From: Methanobacterium sp. UBA44
Lineage (GTDB): Archaea; Methanobacteriota; Methanobacteria; Methanobacteriales; Methanobacteriaceae
DNA length: 64,000 nt
Direction: 5' to 3'
NCBI GenBank assembly: GCA_002494885.1
Contig: DACV01000009.1
Location: 132,626-196,625, forward strand
The position numbers were made by a program, and so were the translations under genes. Within the stretch, counting starts at the first letter, position 1; the number at the start of each line of letters is the position of its first letter. This document shows, piece after piece, positions 1-8,756 of this stretch. The notes below the pieces were generated by a model that worked only from the letters and a program-made list of their open reading frames with translations, made no database searches and was not told where the DNA came from.

Positions 1-1
1 G

Positions 2-1363
2 GCACGAGGCGTTATAATAACAACTGGTGACGATGTAGATAATTTATTCATTACATTGACTACAAGAGAAATACATCCAGAAATCTGGATTGTTGCAAGG
101 GCCAGCAAACGTGAAAATATAAAGCGACTTTATAGATCTGGTGCAGATAAGGTTATATCGCCCGAAACAAGCGGAGGAGAAGATATATACTTTGCAGCTA
201 TTGAACCTACAATCACTAAAATTACCATGATGCATAACGTTTCAAATATTAAAAAAGAGGCAGAAATCATCTTAAAACATGGATGTACACTAGAAAATAT
301 AGAGTATCATTTACCAGAATTTAAAGAACCACTGGAAAGAAAAATAGGGATATCTAAAATAGAAGAATTAAACAGATTTATGAGTAGTTTAGAACGTGAT
401 TCATCAAGAAAATCATCATTAGATAAAATATATGAATCAGTAAGTGGAATACACTCCCACTGGATTTCAGGACCAGATAAAGAGAGTTTGAAGAAAGTTA
501 TAGATGAACTTGAAAAGGAAGGACTACTTTTAGGCGTTAATCTTGATGAAAATGAGATAAGAGAAGCAGCAAGAAAATATGGAAGGATTGTTGAAGTTGT
601 TATAAAACCTGAAATGAAAATTACTGAAACCCATGCTGTTGGAGATATACGTGCAGAATCAGAAATTATCTTAAAACATGGATGTACTTTAGATGATATT
701 GAATATTATCTTCCTGGCTTTCGTGAACCATTACGCCGAAAAATTGGATTATCCGATAGTGAAGATATGGATAAATTTTTAGAAAGTTTGGAACATGATA
801 ATGCAAAAATGGAGTCTTTAGAAAGGCTATATGCCCTTTCAGGAGGAGGGATACATTCTCACGTAGTTTCTGGACCAGATACTAAAAGTCTTGCAATGGT
901 GGAAAAAGAATTAAAGGATAAAGGATTCTTATTAGGAATTAATTTATCTCAAGAAGAAATAAAAACTAAAATTAAAGAGTATGGAAGAGTAGTTGAGCTG
1001 CTTCTGAAACATGAAGTTACTAATCTTGATGATAAACGAATAATTATTAGAAATGGAGGCAGGATTTTAAATTCAAAGCATTATCTGCCTGGTGTGAGGC
1101 AGGTTATAACACGAAATTTGTATATAAACTCAGAAGAGGATGTTAAAAACTGTGAAGAAGAACTTAAAAAGCCTGATGCTCGAAGATCTGTAGAGGCATT
1201 ATACGAAATTTCCAGACATATCCATTCTCATACGGTAGCTGCACCGGATGTTAGAGCTATTAAGAAAATTGAAAATGCTCTGAATAAAGAAGGTATACTT
1301 TTAGGCGTTAATCTTTCTGAAAGTGAAATATGGAAAATTGTGGAGAAAAAAGATCTGATATAA
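2..1363 (+). CDS. RCK/TrkA-N domain protein with three C-terminal HSH repeats (5' partial)
   Basis: The reading frame is open from the first bases of the window, so the true start lies upstream. The first 65 or so residues are the second half of an RCK (TrkA-N, Rossmann) domain: TTGDD, then VARA and SGADKVISPE, as in K+ channel or transporter regulatory subunits that bind nucleotide. The rest is three tandem copies of a 110-120 residue unit (about bases 255-640, 650-1015 and 1030-1363). Each unit holds an ILKHG/IIRNG start, a YxLPG/F segment, an IHSH motif followed by xxPD, and a G(I/L)LLGxNL end. I do not recognise the repeat; the paired histidines suggest metal or ligand binding, which is inference. 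Copy 3 is the most diverged. Other K+ genes (trkH, trkA) lie 7-9 kb downstream. Confidence 0.75.
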   Translation, partial: ARGVIITTGDDVDNLFITLTTREIHPEIWIVARASKRENIKRLYRSGADKVISPETSGGEDIYFAAIEPTITKITMMHNVSNIKKEAEIILKHGCTLENIEYHLPEFKEPLERKIGISKIEELNRFMSSLERDSSRKSSLDKIYESVSGIHSHWISGPDKESLKKVIDELEKEGLLLGVNLDENEIREAARKYGRIVEVVIKPEMKITETHAVGDIRAESEIILKHGCTLDDIEYYLPGFREPLRRKIGLSDSEDMDKFLESLEHDNAKMESLERLYALSGGGIHSHVVSGPDTKSLAMVEKELKDKGFLLGINLSQEEIKTKIKEYGRVVELLLKHEVTNLDDKRIIIRNGGRILNSKHYLPGVRQVITRNLYINSEEDVKNCEEELKKPDARRSVEALYEISRHIHSHTVAAPDVRAIKKIENALNKEGILLGVNLSESEIWKIVEKKDLI

Positions 1364-1418
1364 TGTTCATAATAATAAAATTAAAAATTTGTATATATTA
1401 AGTAAAAAAGGTGGAATT

Positions 1419-1747
1419 ATGAAAGCAGAAGCCCTCAAAATCTTTGATTTTGGGGCATGCGAAAATCTATCGAAATTTATAATTTCGATGCATCGAAAAC
1501 CTATAGTTTTCGAATGTTTCAATTTTCGCGGTTGCAAACGAAATTTGCAAACATCAAAAATCTATGATTTTTGAAAGAACTTAAGAAAAAATGTCCAGAG
1601 TGTGGTTGTGAAGATAAACATATTTTAAAGGATTCAGGAACAGTGGGGGTTGTGGGAGGTCCTCAGCATAAATCTTCAACTGGATTCAAGTCTAAAGAAG
1701 GTAAATATAGATGTTCAAACTGCGGATATATATTTAAGTTAGAATAG
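1419..1747 (+). pseudogene. Small zinc-ribbon protein gene interrupted by a hairpin element
   Basis: The gene starts at ATG 1419 behind an AAGGTGG ribosome site with codons for MKAE. Coding then breaks off and resumes at 1580 with LKKKCPECGCEDK and ends with CSNCGYIFKLE at the stop 1745-1747. Removing 1431-1579 (element plus one copy of a 4-bp duplication) joins the halves in frame as MKAELKKKCPECG, giving a 59-residue protein with two CxxC knuckles. As it stands the first half runs into the element and stops at 1572-1574, and the second half has no good start. The intact protein would be a small zinc-ribbon protein of unknown role. Confidence 0.85.
1431..1575. mobile_element. 145-bp hairpin-array element (MITE-like), flanked by AGAA duplication
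   Basis: Almost the whole segment folds. Stems, each with a 3-5 nt loop: 1433-1442/1446-1455 (10 bp, one G-T), 1469-1477/1481-1489 (9 bp), 1493-1500/1506-1513 (8 bp), 1532-1538/1544-1550 (7 bp), 1554-1562/1566-1574 (9 bp). An outer 8-bp stem (1459-1466/1522-1529) encloses the second and third. AGAA occurs at both borders (1427-1430 and 1576-1579), as a 4-bp target-site duplication would. It carries no gene, so it would have to be non-autonomous. A related array lies at 30579-30694. Confidence 0.7.
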
Positions 1748-1771
1748 TACTTAATTTATTAAAATAACTTT

Positions 1772-2485
1772 TTATGGCTTTTCCCTGTAAAAAATACTTT
1801 TGCATGTACACAGATCATGTAAAGGAGGTAACATTTCAGACTGGTCAATTTTAAAAATTTTTTTATCATAGGCTCCCTGGCATTTATTGCATGCATCAAT
1901 GGCTTTACTTATTTTAAAGTATTTAAAACCCTTTTCTTTGTAGACATACCAGTTTCCAAGATTTTTTATTCTATTCAATTCATTTTTACTTATTTTTTCT
2001 GCATCTTCATAAGATAATTTTGTTTTGGATAAAATCTTGTTTGTGGCGTCTATTATCCCTCTACCATCATATACAATTTCTGCTAATATATTTATAATAA
2101 TTTGCTTTGTATAATCGTCAATGGGATCAATATAATCCAGATTATATAATTCATGGAGTAAAGCTACTTCTTTATAAGCTGATCTTTGCATTTCGACTGA
2201 AATATCTTTTTTGGGTACTCTATCTTCTTTCAACAGTTTGTGCAGCCCATCTGTATAATCAACGCTTATGCTCAACTTTTCATTGTTACGTTTTCCTTTT
2301 ATCTTCCTAAAATCTTTATTAAATACTTCAACAATGGTTTTAACCCGTTCTGTATTGTAGGGAATATTAAGTGATTCAACCTGTCTTAAACTCCCTCCGC
2401 ATTCGCATTCTTCGAAATCATTCAGAGATTCTCCTTCGTTGAGCTTATAATATCCTCCACATTTGTTACATATAAGATAAGGCAT
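1772..2485 (-). CDS. Zinc-ribbon protein with a phage MuF-like C-terminal motif
   Basis: About 237 residues from ATG 2485, chosen over the in-frame GTG at 2494 because GTGAT sits just upstream as a ribosome site. The N-terminus is a zinc ribbon (CNKCGG...CECGG). The middle is charged and helical with no motif I recognise. The C-terminus has CNKCQGAYDKK followed by PPLHDLCTCKS. This Cx2C...PxLHxxCxC pattern is characteristic of the C-terminal part of phage minor head proteins of the Mu gpF/SPP1 gp7 family. No other phage gene is nearby, so this is either a domesticated fragment or convergent. No signal peptide or membrane segment. It converges with the broken zinc-ribbon gene. Confidence 0.6.
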   Translation of the reverse strand: MPYLICNKCGGYYKLNEGESLNDFEECECGGSLRQVESLNIPYNTERVKTIVEVFNKDFRKIKGKRNNEKLSISVDYTDGLHKLLKEDRVPKKDISVEMQRSAYKEVALLHELYNLDYIDPIDDYTKQIIINILAEIVYDGRGIIDATNKILSKTKLSYEDAEKISKNELNRIKNLGNWYVYKEKGFKYFKISKAIDACNKCQGAYDKKIFKIDQSEMLPPLHDLCTCKSIFYREKP

Positions 2486-2633
2486 CTTAATCACTAAACC
2501 ATTTTAAATTTTAATTTAAAAACAATAAGATAATATATTTTTAATATTTAAAATATATAGTACATAATAACATAATTAAGTTAATTATTAAAGGAAAATA
2601 AAAAAAAATAAAGTTATTAGGGGATTTAAGTCC

Positions 2634-3527
2634 TTAGAACAACTCATGAAGATTTATTTTGTATGCACCAAGGTTTCCACCGAAGTTTCCAGCGCTTATT
2701 TTTAAAACACCAGGCACTTTGACAGCTGCTTCTATTCCTGCTTTCATGGCGGCTTTGACGGCTTCTTCACTTACACCGTCAATAACAATTTCGTAAACTC
2801 CATCAACTTGTTCTGGGATCTGGCATCCTTCTACTTCATCTTTGAGAGTTACGCACATTTTTTCGTTTGTGGAGGCTCCTAAGAATTTGTACTTGGTGGA
2901 TCCTACTTTAGAACCAGAAGCAACTATACCTCCGGGGAATGGTGTAATTGTTCCTGTTATGGATTCAATGGCATTTACAGTTACTTCTGCGGCTAAAAGC
3001 CCTGCAGATGGATTTTCTGCCATTATAAATAGATTTCCTCCTGCAACTCCTGATTTTATTCCAAGCTCTTCTTCAACCAGGAAGTCTCCAGCCATAAGTG
3101 GAATTGAATGAATTGTTCTTCCTTCAACTTCTAACATTTTTTCGTAACCGTCACCATAGAATTTAAGTTTTTTACCGGTTGTTAATTTTTCGTCTGGTTC
3201 TTCCATAGCATCAAAGACTGCGGTTGTTGCAGCGGTAAGTATACACATTCCAACTCTTTCTAAAACTTCATGATCAAGCTTCTTTTTATCCATATTACAG
3301 ATCATTATAACGTATCCCGGCCTTCCGTCAGGAGTTTCTTCTGGTGGAACGTAACAATCAATTCCAGCTTCTGCAGGACAACCAATAACTGATGTCCCGT
3401 AACCTGTTGCTTCAGTTGCTGCAATTTTTGCTAGTTTTTTGGTCGCTGCAGTTACAAGTATTCTTGAAACTTGAATACCAAATGCTTCTGCAAATGTATC
3501 TTGTATTTCAACACCGTTTATTTCCAT
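2634..3527 (-). CDS. ftr: Formylmethanofuran--tetrahydromethanopterin N-formyltransferase
   Basis: 297 residues, the family's usual length. It carries the formyl group from formylmethanofuran to tetrahydromethanopterin, the second step of CO2 reduction to methane, in the cytoplasm. The sequence is Ftr throughout: MEINGVEIQDTFAEAFG at the start, ATGYGTSVIGCPAEAGID, PDGRPGY, TPFPGGIVASGSKVGS and a GNFGGNLGAYKINLHEL end. The start is ATG 3527, four bases after a GGTGAT ribosome site; the GTG at 3536 is part of that site. It stands alone, with AT-rich gaps on both sides. Its high lysine and acidic content fits a soluble cytosolic enzyme. Confidence 0.96.
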   Translation of the reverse strand: MEINGVEIQDTFAEAFGIQVSRILVTAATKKLAKIAATEATGYGTSVIGCPAEAGIDCYVPPEETPDGRPGYVIMICNMDKKKLDHEVLERVGMCILTAATTAVFDAMEEPDEKLTTGKKLKFYGDGYEKMLEVEGRTIHSIPLMAGDFLVEEELGIKSGVAGGNLFIMAENPSAGLLAAEVTVNAIESITGTITPFPGGIVASGSKVGSTKYKFLGASTNEKMCVTLKDEVEGCQIPEQVDGVYEIVIDGVSEEAVKAAMKAGIEAAVKVPGVLKISAGNFGGNLGAYKINLHELF

Positions 3528-3604
3528 GATTATCACCGTTTGATGATAGATTGAGAAATATTATATATTTTTCTATTTGAATTTTTAATTAATTCCCAAT
3601 AATT

Positions 3605-5047
3605 TCAAAAAATAATCTTAAAAGTGGTTCCTTCATTTCTAAAAAGTTCTATTTTTCCATTTAATTGATTTACAAGTGCATTTACAAGTTGTAATCCTAA
3701 AGTCTTGGTATTTTGGTAATCAAGATCTTCTGGAAATCCGATTCCATTATCTGAAACTATAAGAACTCTTTCACTGTTATTTAAATGGAATTTAATACAT
3801 ACTTCTCCAAAACCTTCTGGGAAAGCATGTTTTATTGAATTACTGAACAGTTCATTGATTATTAAACCACAGGGAATTGCAAAATTAATATCCAGTAAAA
3901 TGTTTTCTACATCAATTTTCGGTCTTACAGATCTGGAATTTATTTCATAGGAGCTTAAAAGGTCAGTTACGAATTTTTTGATATATTCTGCAAAATCAAT
4001 TCTGGACAGATCGTCTGATTGATAAAGCTTTTCATGGACAATGGCCATAGATATAACTCTATCACGACTTTCTTTGAGGCTGTTAACTGCATTTTCATCG
4101 GTCAGACACTTTGCCTGTAAATTTAAAAGAGAACTGATGATCTGCATGTTATTTTTGACCCTATGATGAATTTCTTTTAACAGTACTTCTTTTTCTTCAA
4201 GAGAGGATTTAAACTGATCTTCTATCTTTTTAAGCTCTCGGATATCACGTGTAATGTATACTGCTCCTGAAAATTCACCCTTTTCGTTGGATAACGGGTT
4301 TCCAATTGTTTCTACCCATATATAATTTCCATCAGCGTGTTTATACCTATGCTGGATTCTTTTTGGTTTTAAAGTTGTAATGGCCATTTGAAGCGAATCT
4401 ATAATCAGTTTTAAATCGTCAGGATGTACCAGTTTAATAAGTTCAAAGTCTTTCTTTCCAATTATATCTTCTCTATCATATCCAAGCAGATCTGTAATAG
4501 AAGGGCTGACATATTCAAAAATACCATCATTATTAACCTGATAAATTAAATCAAGCATATTGTCTGTGATTAAGCTTAAATGTTTCTCTCTTTCTTTAAT
4601 TACATCTTCTATTCGTTTAAGATTGGTAATATCATGTGAAATACTGAAAATAAACACTTCATCTTGAAATTCCATAGCTCGGGCATGCACTTCTACATTA
4701 ATAATAGATTTATCTTTTCTAAAATGCGCAGTTTGGAATACTAGTTTATTTTTCAACTGAATTTCTTTAATTCGAGCATCTATAAACTTTTTATATTTAG
4801 GAATAACCAGATCATGAAGATTTAATTTTATTAATTCGTCTTTAGTATAACCAAGAGATTTACAGGCATTATTACTGATGTAGATAAAATTACCCTTAAG
4901 ATCATGTACAAATATAGGATCAGCAGCACTTTCTAATATTAATTCCTTTAATTTTTCTTCTAAATCATTATTTTGACATAATTCAGTAAAATCACGATTT
5001 GAAAGCTTAAACCCTTCTATACTTTCAGGTTTATCTAAATTGTCCAT
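3605..5047 (-). CDS. PAS-domain sensor histidine kinase (HisKA_2 type)
   Basis: 480 residues, soluble. Two PAS domains occupy about residues 30-150 (FVHDLKGNFIYISNNAC) and 155-275 (YQVNNDGIFEYVSPSITDLLGYDRED), each followed by a PAC segment. A HisKA_2 dimerisation domain follows with the phosphoacceptor in EIHHRVKNNMQI. The HATPase domain has an N box (INELFSNSIKHAF), SDNGIGFPED and TLGLQLVNALVNQLNG. Such kinases are abundant in Methanobacterium and sense cytosolic redox state or ligands through PAS; the signal here is unknown. No response regulator is adjacent; the nearest lone receiver is at 18.8 kb. Confidence 0.9.
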   Translation of the reverse strand: MDNLDKPESIEGFKLSNRDFTELCQNNDLEEKLKELILESAADPIFVHDLKGNFIYISNNACKSLGYTKDELIKLNLHDLVIPKYKKFIDARIKEIQLKNKLVFQTAHFRKDKSIINVEVHARAMEFQDEVFIFSISHDITNLKRIEDVIKEREKHLSLITDNMLDLIYQVNNDGIFEYVSPSITDLLGYDREDIIGKKDFELIKLVHPDDLKLIIDSLQMAITTLKPKRIQHRYKHADGNYIWVETIGNPLSNEKGEFSGAVYITRDIRELKKIEDQFKSSLEEKEVLLKEIHHRVKNNMQIISSLLNLQAKCLTDENAVNSLKESRDRVISMAIVHEKLYQSDDLSRIDFAEYIKKFVTDLLSSYEINSRSVRPKIDVENILLDINFAIPCGLIINELFSNSIKHAFPEGFGEVCIKFHLNNSERVLIVSDNGIGFPEDLDYQNTKTLGLQLVNALVNQLNGKIELFRNEGTTFKIIF

Positions 5048-5152
5048 AATCTCTTCCCCTGATTCCTAAATTATATTATATATAAATTATATATAAAATA
5101 TTATCACTTAAAAAGTACTTATCGTAAAGGGGTCATAAAATTAATCCAAAAC

Positions 5153-6163
5153 CTATTTGGAAATTTTTTCAACAACGCTTGTTCCAAAGTAAGGAAGAAA
5201 TGCCATTCCTATAAATGAAGTCATCCAGAATGAAATCAACCTTTCAACAATTGTTGCTGCAGCACTTATAGAGGGAGGAACACCTGCGGCAGAAAAGAGA
5301 AGTATCATTATCCCATCAACTGCTCCAACACCTCCTGGAAGAAGAGGAATCAGTCCTAAAAGGCTTGAAATTATAAAGACTTCTGCAATTATAATAAGGG
5401 AAATATGTACATCAAAGGCAGAAAATACAAGATAAACCCTTAATATTTCAAAGAACCAGATTATAAATGATATTAAAATTCCATAAATTAACACATTCTT
5501 ATCCTTTACCATAACTTTCATGTTGTTCTGGAATCCTTCTATGGCCGAAACCACTCTATTTTCAAGGTTACTTCTCTCTTTTTTTGAGAATATTTTAATA
5601 ATGCCTATAATCCAGAAAGTTATTTTCTTACCGGCTTTTTCATTGATGGACATATAAATTGCAAGTATAAACACTATTAAAAGTATTATAACAGAAATGA
5701 TAAGTATATAGACAACTAATGGGGATAAATTCAGGTATAAAACTGCTGCAATTATTGTAATTATTGCTAAAAGCATGAATGGAAAGGTATCTAGACCCCT
5801 ATCTGCTATTACAGTTGCAAATGATTTTTCAAAACTGGTTCTTGAGTATTTGCTCAGTATGTAACCTCTTATAGGCTCACCACCACCCCTTGCACTTGGG
5901 GTAATATTATTAACTGCTAATCCTACCATTAACATGGGGAAAAGGTGTATTTTTTTTACAGAAATATTTACAGCATAGGTGGTTATAGCCCAGCGTTGAG
6001 TCCAGAACAGGTAAATAATAAATTGAATAAGAATTGCCAGGCCAACATACCATAAATTAGCCAATTTTAAGGCCTCTTTAATTTTACCTGGCCCTATATA
6101 TAAAACCATTGCTGCAAGAATAGCGATTCCGAATACAATTAAAATTAAGGTCTTATATTTCAT
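5153..6163 (-). CDS. Flippase-like membrane protein (LPG synthase TM family, UPF0104)
   Basis: 336 residues with about eight hydrophobic segments. Family marks are SARGGGEPIRGYILSKY near residue 90, IADRGLDTFPF, and LLPGGVGAVDGIMILLFSAAGVP near residue 285. The family includes the membrane half of lysylphosphatidylglycerol synthase and YbhN-like proteins, thought to move or modify lipids or glycolipids. Here it would sit in the cytoplasmic membrane, perhaps in archaeal lipid or glycan handling; the substrate is unknown. Start ATG 6163 follows AAAGGAA. The 90-base gap from the phosphodiesterase gene upstream could allow co-transcription. Confidence 0.85.
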   Translation of the reverse strand: MKYKTLILIVFGIAILAAMVLYIGPGKIKEALKLANLWYVGLAILIQFIIYLFWTQRWAITTYAVNISVKKIHLFPMLMVGLAVNNITPSARGGGEPIRGYILSKYSRTSFEKSFATVIADRGLDTFPFMLLAIITIIAAVLYLNLSPLVVYILIISVIILLIVFILAIYMSINEKAGKKITFWIIGIIKIFSKKERSNLENRVVSAIEGFQNNMKVMVKDKNVLIYGILISFIIWFFEILRVYLVFSAFDVHISLIIIAEVFIISSLLGLIPLLPGGVGAVDGIMILLFSAAGVPPSISAAATIVERLISFWMTSFIGMAFLPYFGTSVVEKISK

Positions 6164-6250
6164 ATTTTTATTCCTTTGTGAAAATTATTTTAATATTTAT
6201 GCTATTTGAATTTAATTCCATTAAACTCTTTAATAAGCTGATTGAATCTA

Positions 6251-6739
6251 TTATAATGTTACTATTTCATAGCTTAAATTTACTGGATTAAGCAATACAA
6301 CAGTTTTTTCTCCAGATAGATAACCACATGTTTCACCGGGATTTATGACCATAGTTTTTCCTTTTATAATTCCTAATTTGTGTGTATGCCCCCTTATAAC
6401 AATATCGTATTTCTCACTTTTAACCAGTGCATCTATTATTGTTTCATTGGTACCATGGTTAACTACAATTTTTCTTTTTTGCACTTCAAACTCTATCAAA
6501 CTATCAATAGGACACAGATCCTTAAAAAAATGTCTTAAACCATCTCTTTCTCCATCATTATTGCCAAAAACAGCTTTAAATTCGCATTTGAGATTTTCAA
6601 ATTCTTTAGCTGTGAAAGGAGATATTAAATCGCCTGCATGAATGACCAATTCAACTCTATAATCATTAAATAAATTCACAGCTTCTTTAATAGCACTTAA
6701 ATTATCATGCGAATCTGACATTATACCGATCATGTTCAT
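6251..6739 (-). CDS. YfcE/MJ0936-type metallophosphoesterase
   Basis: 162 residues, the usual size for the family. Metal-binding motifs of the calcineurin fold are in order: SDSHDN (residues 8-13), HAGD, FGNND, NHG and RGHTHKLG, then NPGE. Relatives such as MJ0936 hydrolyse phosphodiester bonds with Ni or Mn; the natural substrate is not known. Start ATG 6739 has no ribosome site, but a TATA-like TTTATAAAA lies about 22-25 bases upstream, so the message may be leaderless. An in-frame ATG two codons on is an alternative. It is divergent from the TRAM gene. Confidence 0.9.
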   Translation of the reverse strand: MNMIGIMSDSHDNLSAIKEAVNLFNDYRVELVIHAGDLISPFTAKEFENLKCEFKAVFGNNDGERDGLRHFFKDLCPIDSLIEFEVQKRKIVVNHGTNETIIDALVKSEKYDIVIRGHTHKLGIIKGKTMVINPGETCGYLSGEKTVVLLNPVNLSYEIVTL

Positions 6740-6827
6740 ATTTTTGTATGTAATTTTATAAATTATTGATCAATAAAGTTCAGTGCATGAATAACAACAT
6801 TTATAAATCTTCGAATTAGAATTTATG

Positions 6828-6849
6828 TTAAGCCAATTTTCTGGCTTAA
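6828..6849 (+). promoter_or_regulatory. 5'-terminal stem-loop in the TRAM gene leader
   Basis: TTAAGCCA and TGGCTTAA form a perfect 8-bp stem around a 6-nt loop. The TATA box TTTATAAA (6800-6807) predicts a transcript start near 6830, so the RNA would begin with this hairpin. It is followed 3 nt later by AGGATGTGAAT and the TTG start. The second TRAM gene (51 kb) has the same arrangement. Confidence 0.6.
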
Positions 6850-6865
6850 TTAGGATGTGAATAAA

Positions 6866-7099
<234 letters not shown>

Positions 7100-7188
7100 T
7101 ATTTAAAGTTATTTTTTAATTCTTGAAAATAAATTTTTTATATTTTCATGAATTTTTATTTATTTTCTAATGGTATTATACATAAAAG

Positions 7189-7208
7189 CCTTTTAAATAT
7201 TTAAAAGG
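7189..7208. terminator. Perfect palindrome between convergent genes
   Basis: CCTTTTAAATATTTAAAAGG is a perfect 20-bp palindrome in the gap between the convergent TRAM and zinc-ribbon membrane protein genes. A 3' hairpin usable on both strands is the simplest reading; there is no long T tract right after it, so this is tentative. Confidence 0.35.
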
Positions 7209-7230
7209 GTAAAAAAAAGGAAATTATAGC

Positions 7231-7632
7231 TTATACTCTTATGATATTATAAAGATTAAGCAAATAAATGACTATAATTCCAGTTACTATAATAATTAAA
7301 TAATTAAGAATTACTTTTAGGCCTAAACTACGTGCTTGAGATTTGTCTTTGGATTTTTCGGGATTTCTAAATACAAGATACAGGAATAGAAGCGTTGCAA
7401 ATCCAGAGATCATTATTGAGTAATCGGGTACAATATATAAAACAAATACACTGCTTAAAATAAATATTAAAGTTCCTATGGCAATTATTTTTAAGTCTAA
7501 TTTGGATTTTGTGTTGAAACTTACTATTTTGGACTTTTTTTGAGTCTTAAGGGGTTTTTGGCAATGATAACAAATTTCAGCATTTTTAGTGTTTTTTGTT
7601 TTACATCTTGGGCAAAGTATTGTAGAAACCAT
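7231..7632 (-). CDS. Zinc-ribbon membrane protein
   Basis: 133 residues. The N-terminus is a zinc ribbon of the form CPRCKTKNTKNAEICYHCQKP, followed by a basic linker and about four hydrophobic segments (two near residues 48-85, two near 105-130). Many archaea have small membrane proteins with a cytosolic zinc ribbon; none has a settled function and I cannot name this one. Start ATG 7632 has GAGAGTGATTTC just upstream. It converges with the TRAM gene and is divergent from the slipin gene across about 260 AT-rich bases. Confidence 0.75.
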   Translation of the reverse strand: MVSTILCPRCKTKNTKNAEICYHCQKPLKTQKKSKIVSFNTKSKLDLKIIAIGTLIFILSSVFVLYIVPDYSIMISGFATLLFLYLVFRNPEKSKDKSQARSLGLKVILNYLIIIVTGIIVIYLLNLYNIIRV

Positions 7633-7894
7633 GAAATCACTCTCACTGGATTATTTTTTAATTTATTTTTTATAATACTAATTGTTCAAGCTATATTTAT
7701 TGACTTTATATTTATAAATTTCAGAGCATATCAAAAATTTTCTTATTTAATTTGCCTTAATTGCAGTTAGAATATTTTCTTCATGGTTAAAATATTCAAA
7801 GAAGATTTTTATTCTATTTTCATGGGATCATAATATTTAAAATTATAATAGGTAGCTTGAACATAAATAGTAAAAAAATGTAAGGAGGTTTTGG

Positions 7895-8665
7895 ATGGAT
7901 CTGATAACACTTATTATCATTGGGATTATTATACTGGTTATTTTGGCCCTTTCAATACGCATAGTGAACCAGTATGAAAAAGGAGTGGTGTTTCGCCTTG
8001 GTAAAGTAATTGGAGTTAGGGAGCCAGGGCTTCGTCTTATTATTCCAGTAGTTGATAGGATGGTTAAAGTATCTTTTAGAATTGTCACCATGCCAATTCC
8101 ATCACAGAATATTATCACCCAGGATAACGTTTCCATTGATGTAGCAGCTGTAGCGTACTTTAAAGTGGTTAATGCCTACGATGCAGTTGTAGCTATTGAA
8201 AATTACAACAGAGCAGTTAATCAGATTGCTCAAACAACCATGAGAAACGTTATAGGGCAGTTTCTTTTAGATGATGTTTTATCTTCAACATCGAAGATAA
8301 ATGAGAGAATTAAAGAAATAATTGATAAACACAGTGAACCATGGGGAGTACAGATTACCGCAGTAGAGATTAAGGATATAAGGCTTCCAGATACTATGCA
8401 AAGGGCAATGGCAAGGCAAGCAGAGGCAGAAAGGGACAAAAGAGCCAAAATTATTGCTGCAGAGGGTGAATTTTTATCAGCTGCAAAGCTTGGAGAAGCA
8501 GCAGATGTAATAGCTGCACATCCAGTTGCACTACAACTCAGGAACTTACAGGTTCTTTCTGAGATATCTGCAGAGAAAAACTCAACCATAATTTTCCCTG
8601 CACAGTTTATGTCGACTATTAAAGACATTAAGAAATATATGGATTCAGAAGGTCTATTAAAATAG
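7895..8665 (+). CDS. Stomatin/slipin family (SPFH/Band 7) membrane protein
   Basis: 256 residues. An N-terminal hydrophobic anchor (about residues 2-24) leads into an SPFH domain: VNQYEKGVVFRLGKVIGVREPGL, then DRMVKVSFRIVT and IETM-like helices with RAMARQAEAERDKRAKIIAAEGE. Slipins form membrane-bound oligomers thought to organise microdomains and partner with NfeD proteases; no nfeD gene is next to it. Start ATG 7895 follows AAGGAGG. It ends 91 bases before trkH, so the two could be linked in function (membrane or ion homeostasis), but trkH has its own TATA box. Confidence 0.9.
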   Translation: MDLITLIIIGIIILVILALSIRIVNQYEKGVVFRLGKVIGVREPGLRLIIPVVDRMVKVSFRIVTMPIPSQNIITQDNVSIDVAAVAYFKVVNAYDAVVAIENYNRAVNQIAQTTMRNVIGQFLLDDVLSSTSKINERIKEIIDKHSEPWGVQITAVEIKDIRLPDTMQRAMARQAEAERDKRAKIIAAEGEFLSAAKLGEAADVIAAHPVALQLRNLQVLSEISAEKNSTIIFPAQFMSTIKDIKKYMDSEGLLK

Positions 8666-8719
8666 GTGGAATTTAATAAAATCACCTAATTATTTATTTT
8701 TTAAAGCATAAGAGTTATG

Positions 8720-8756
8720 TTTATATATTTTGCCTGTGTATCTAAATACGATATCA
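8720..8756 (+). promoter_or_regulatory. TATA promoter and very short leader of trkH copy 1
   Basis: TTTATATATT at about 8720-8729 lies some 30 bases before ATG 8757, with no ribosome site between. Transcription would start only a few bases before the ATG, so the message is near leaderless. The second trkH has the same box at the same distance. Confidence 0.5.

Noticed and set aside
1389..1574. A 61-codon open frame in the hairpin element
   Set aside because: It is the first part of the broken zinc-ribbon gene read on into the hairpins; its amino acids reflect the stems and match nothing.
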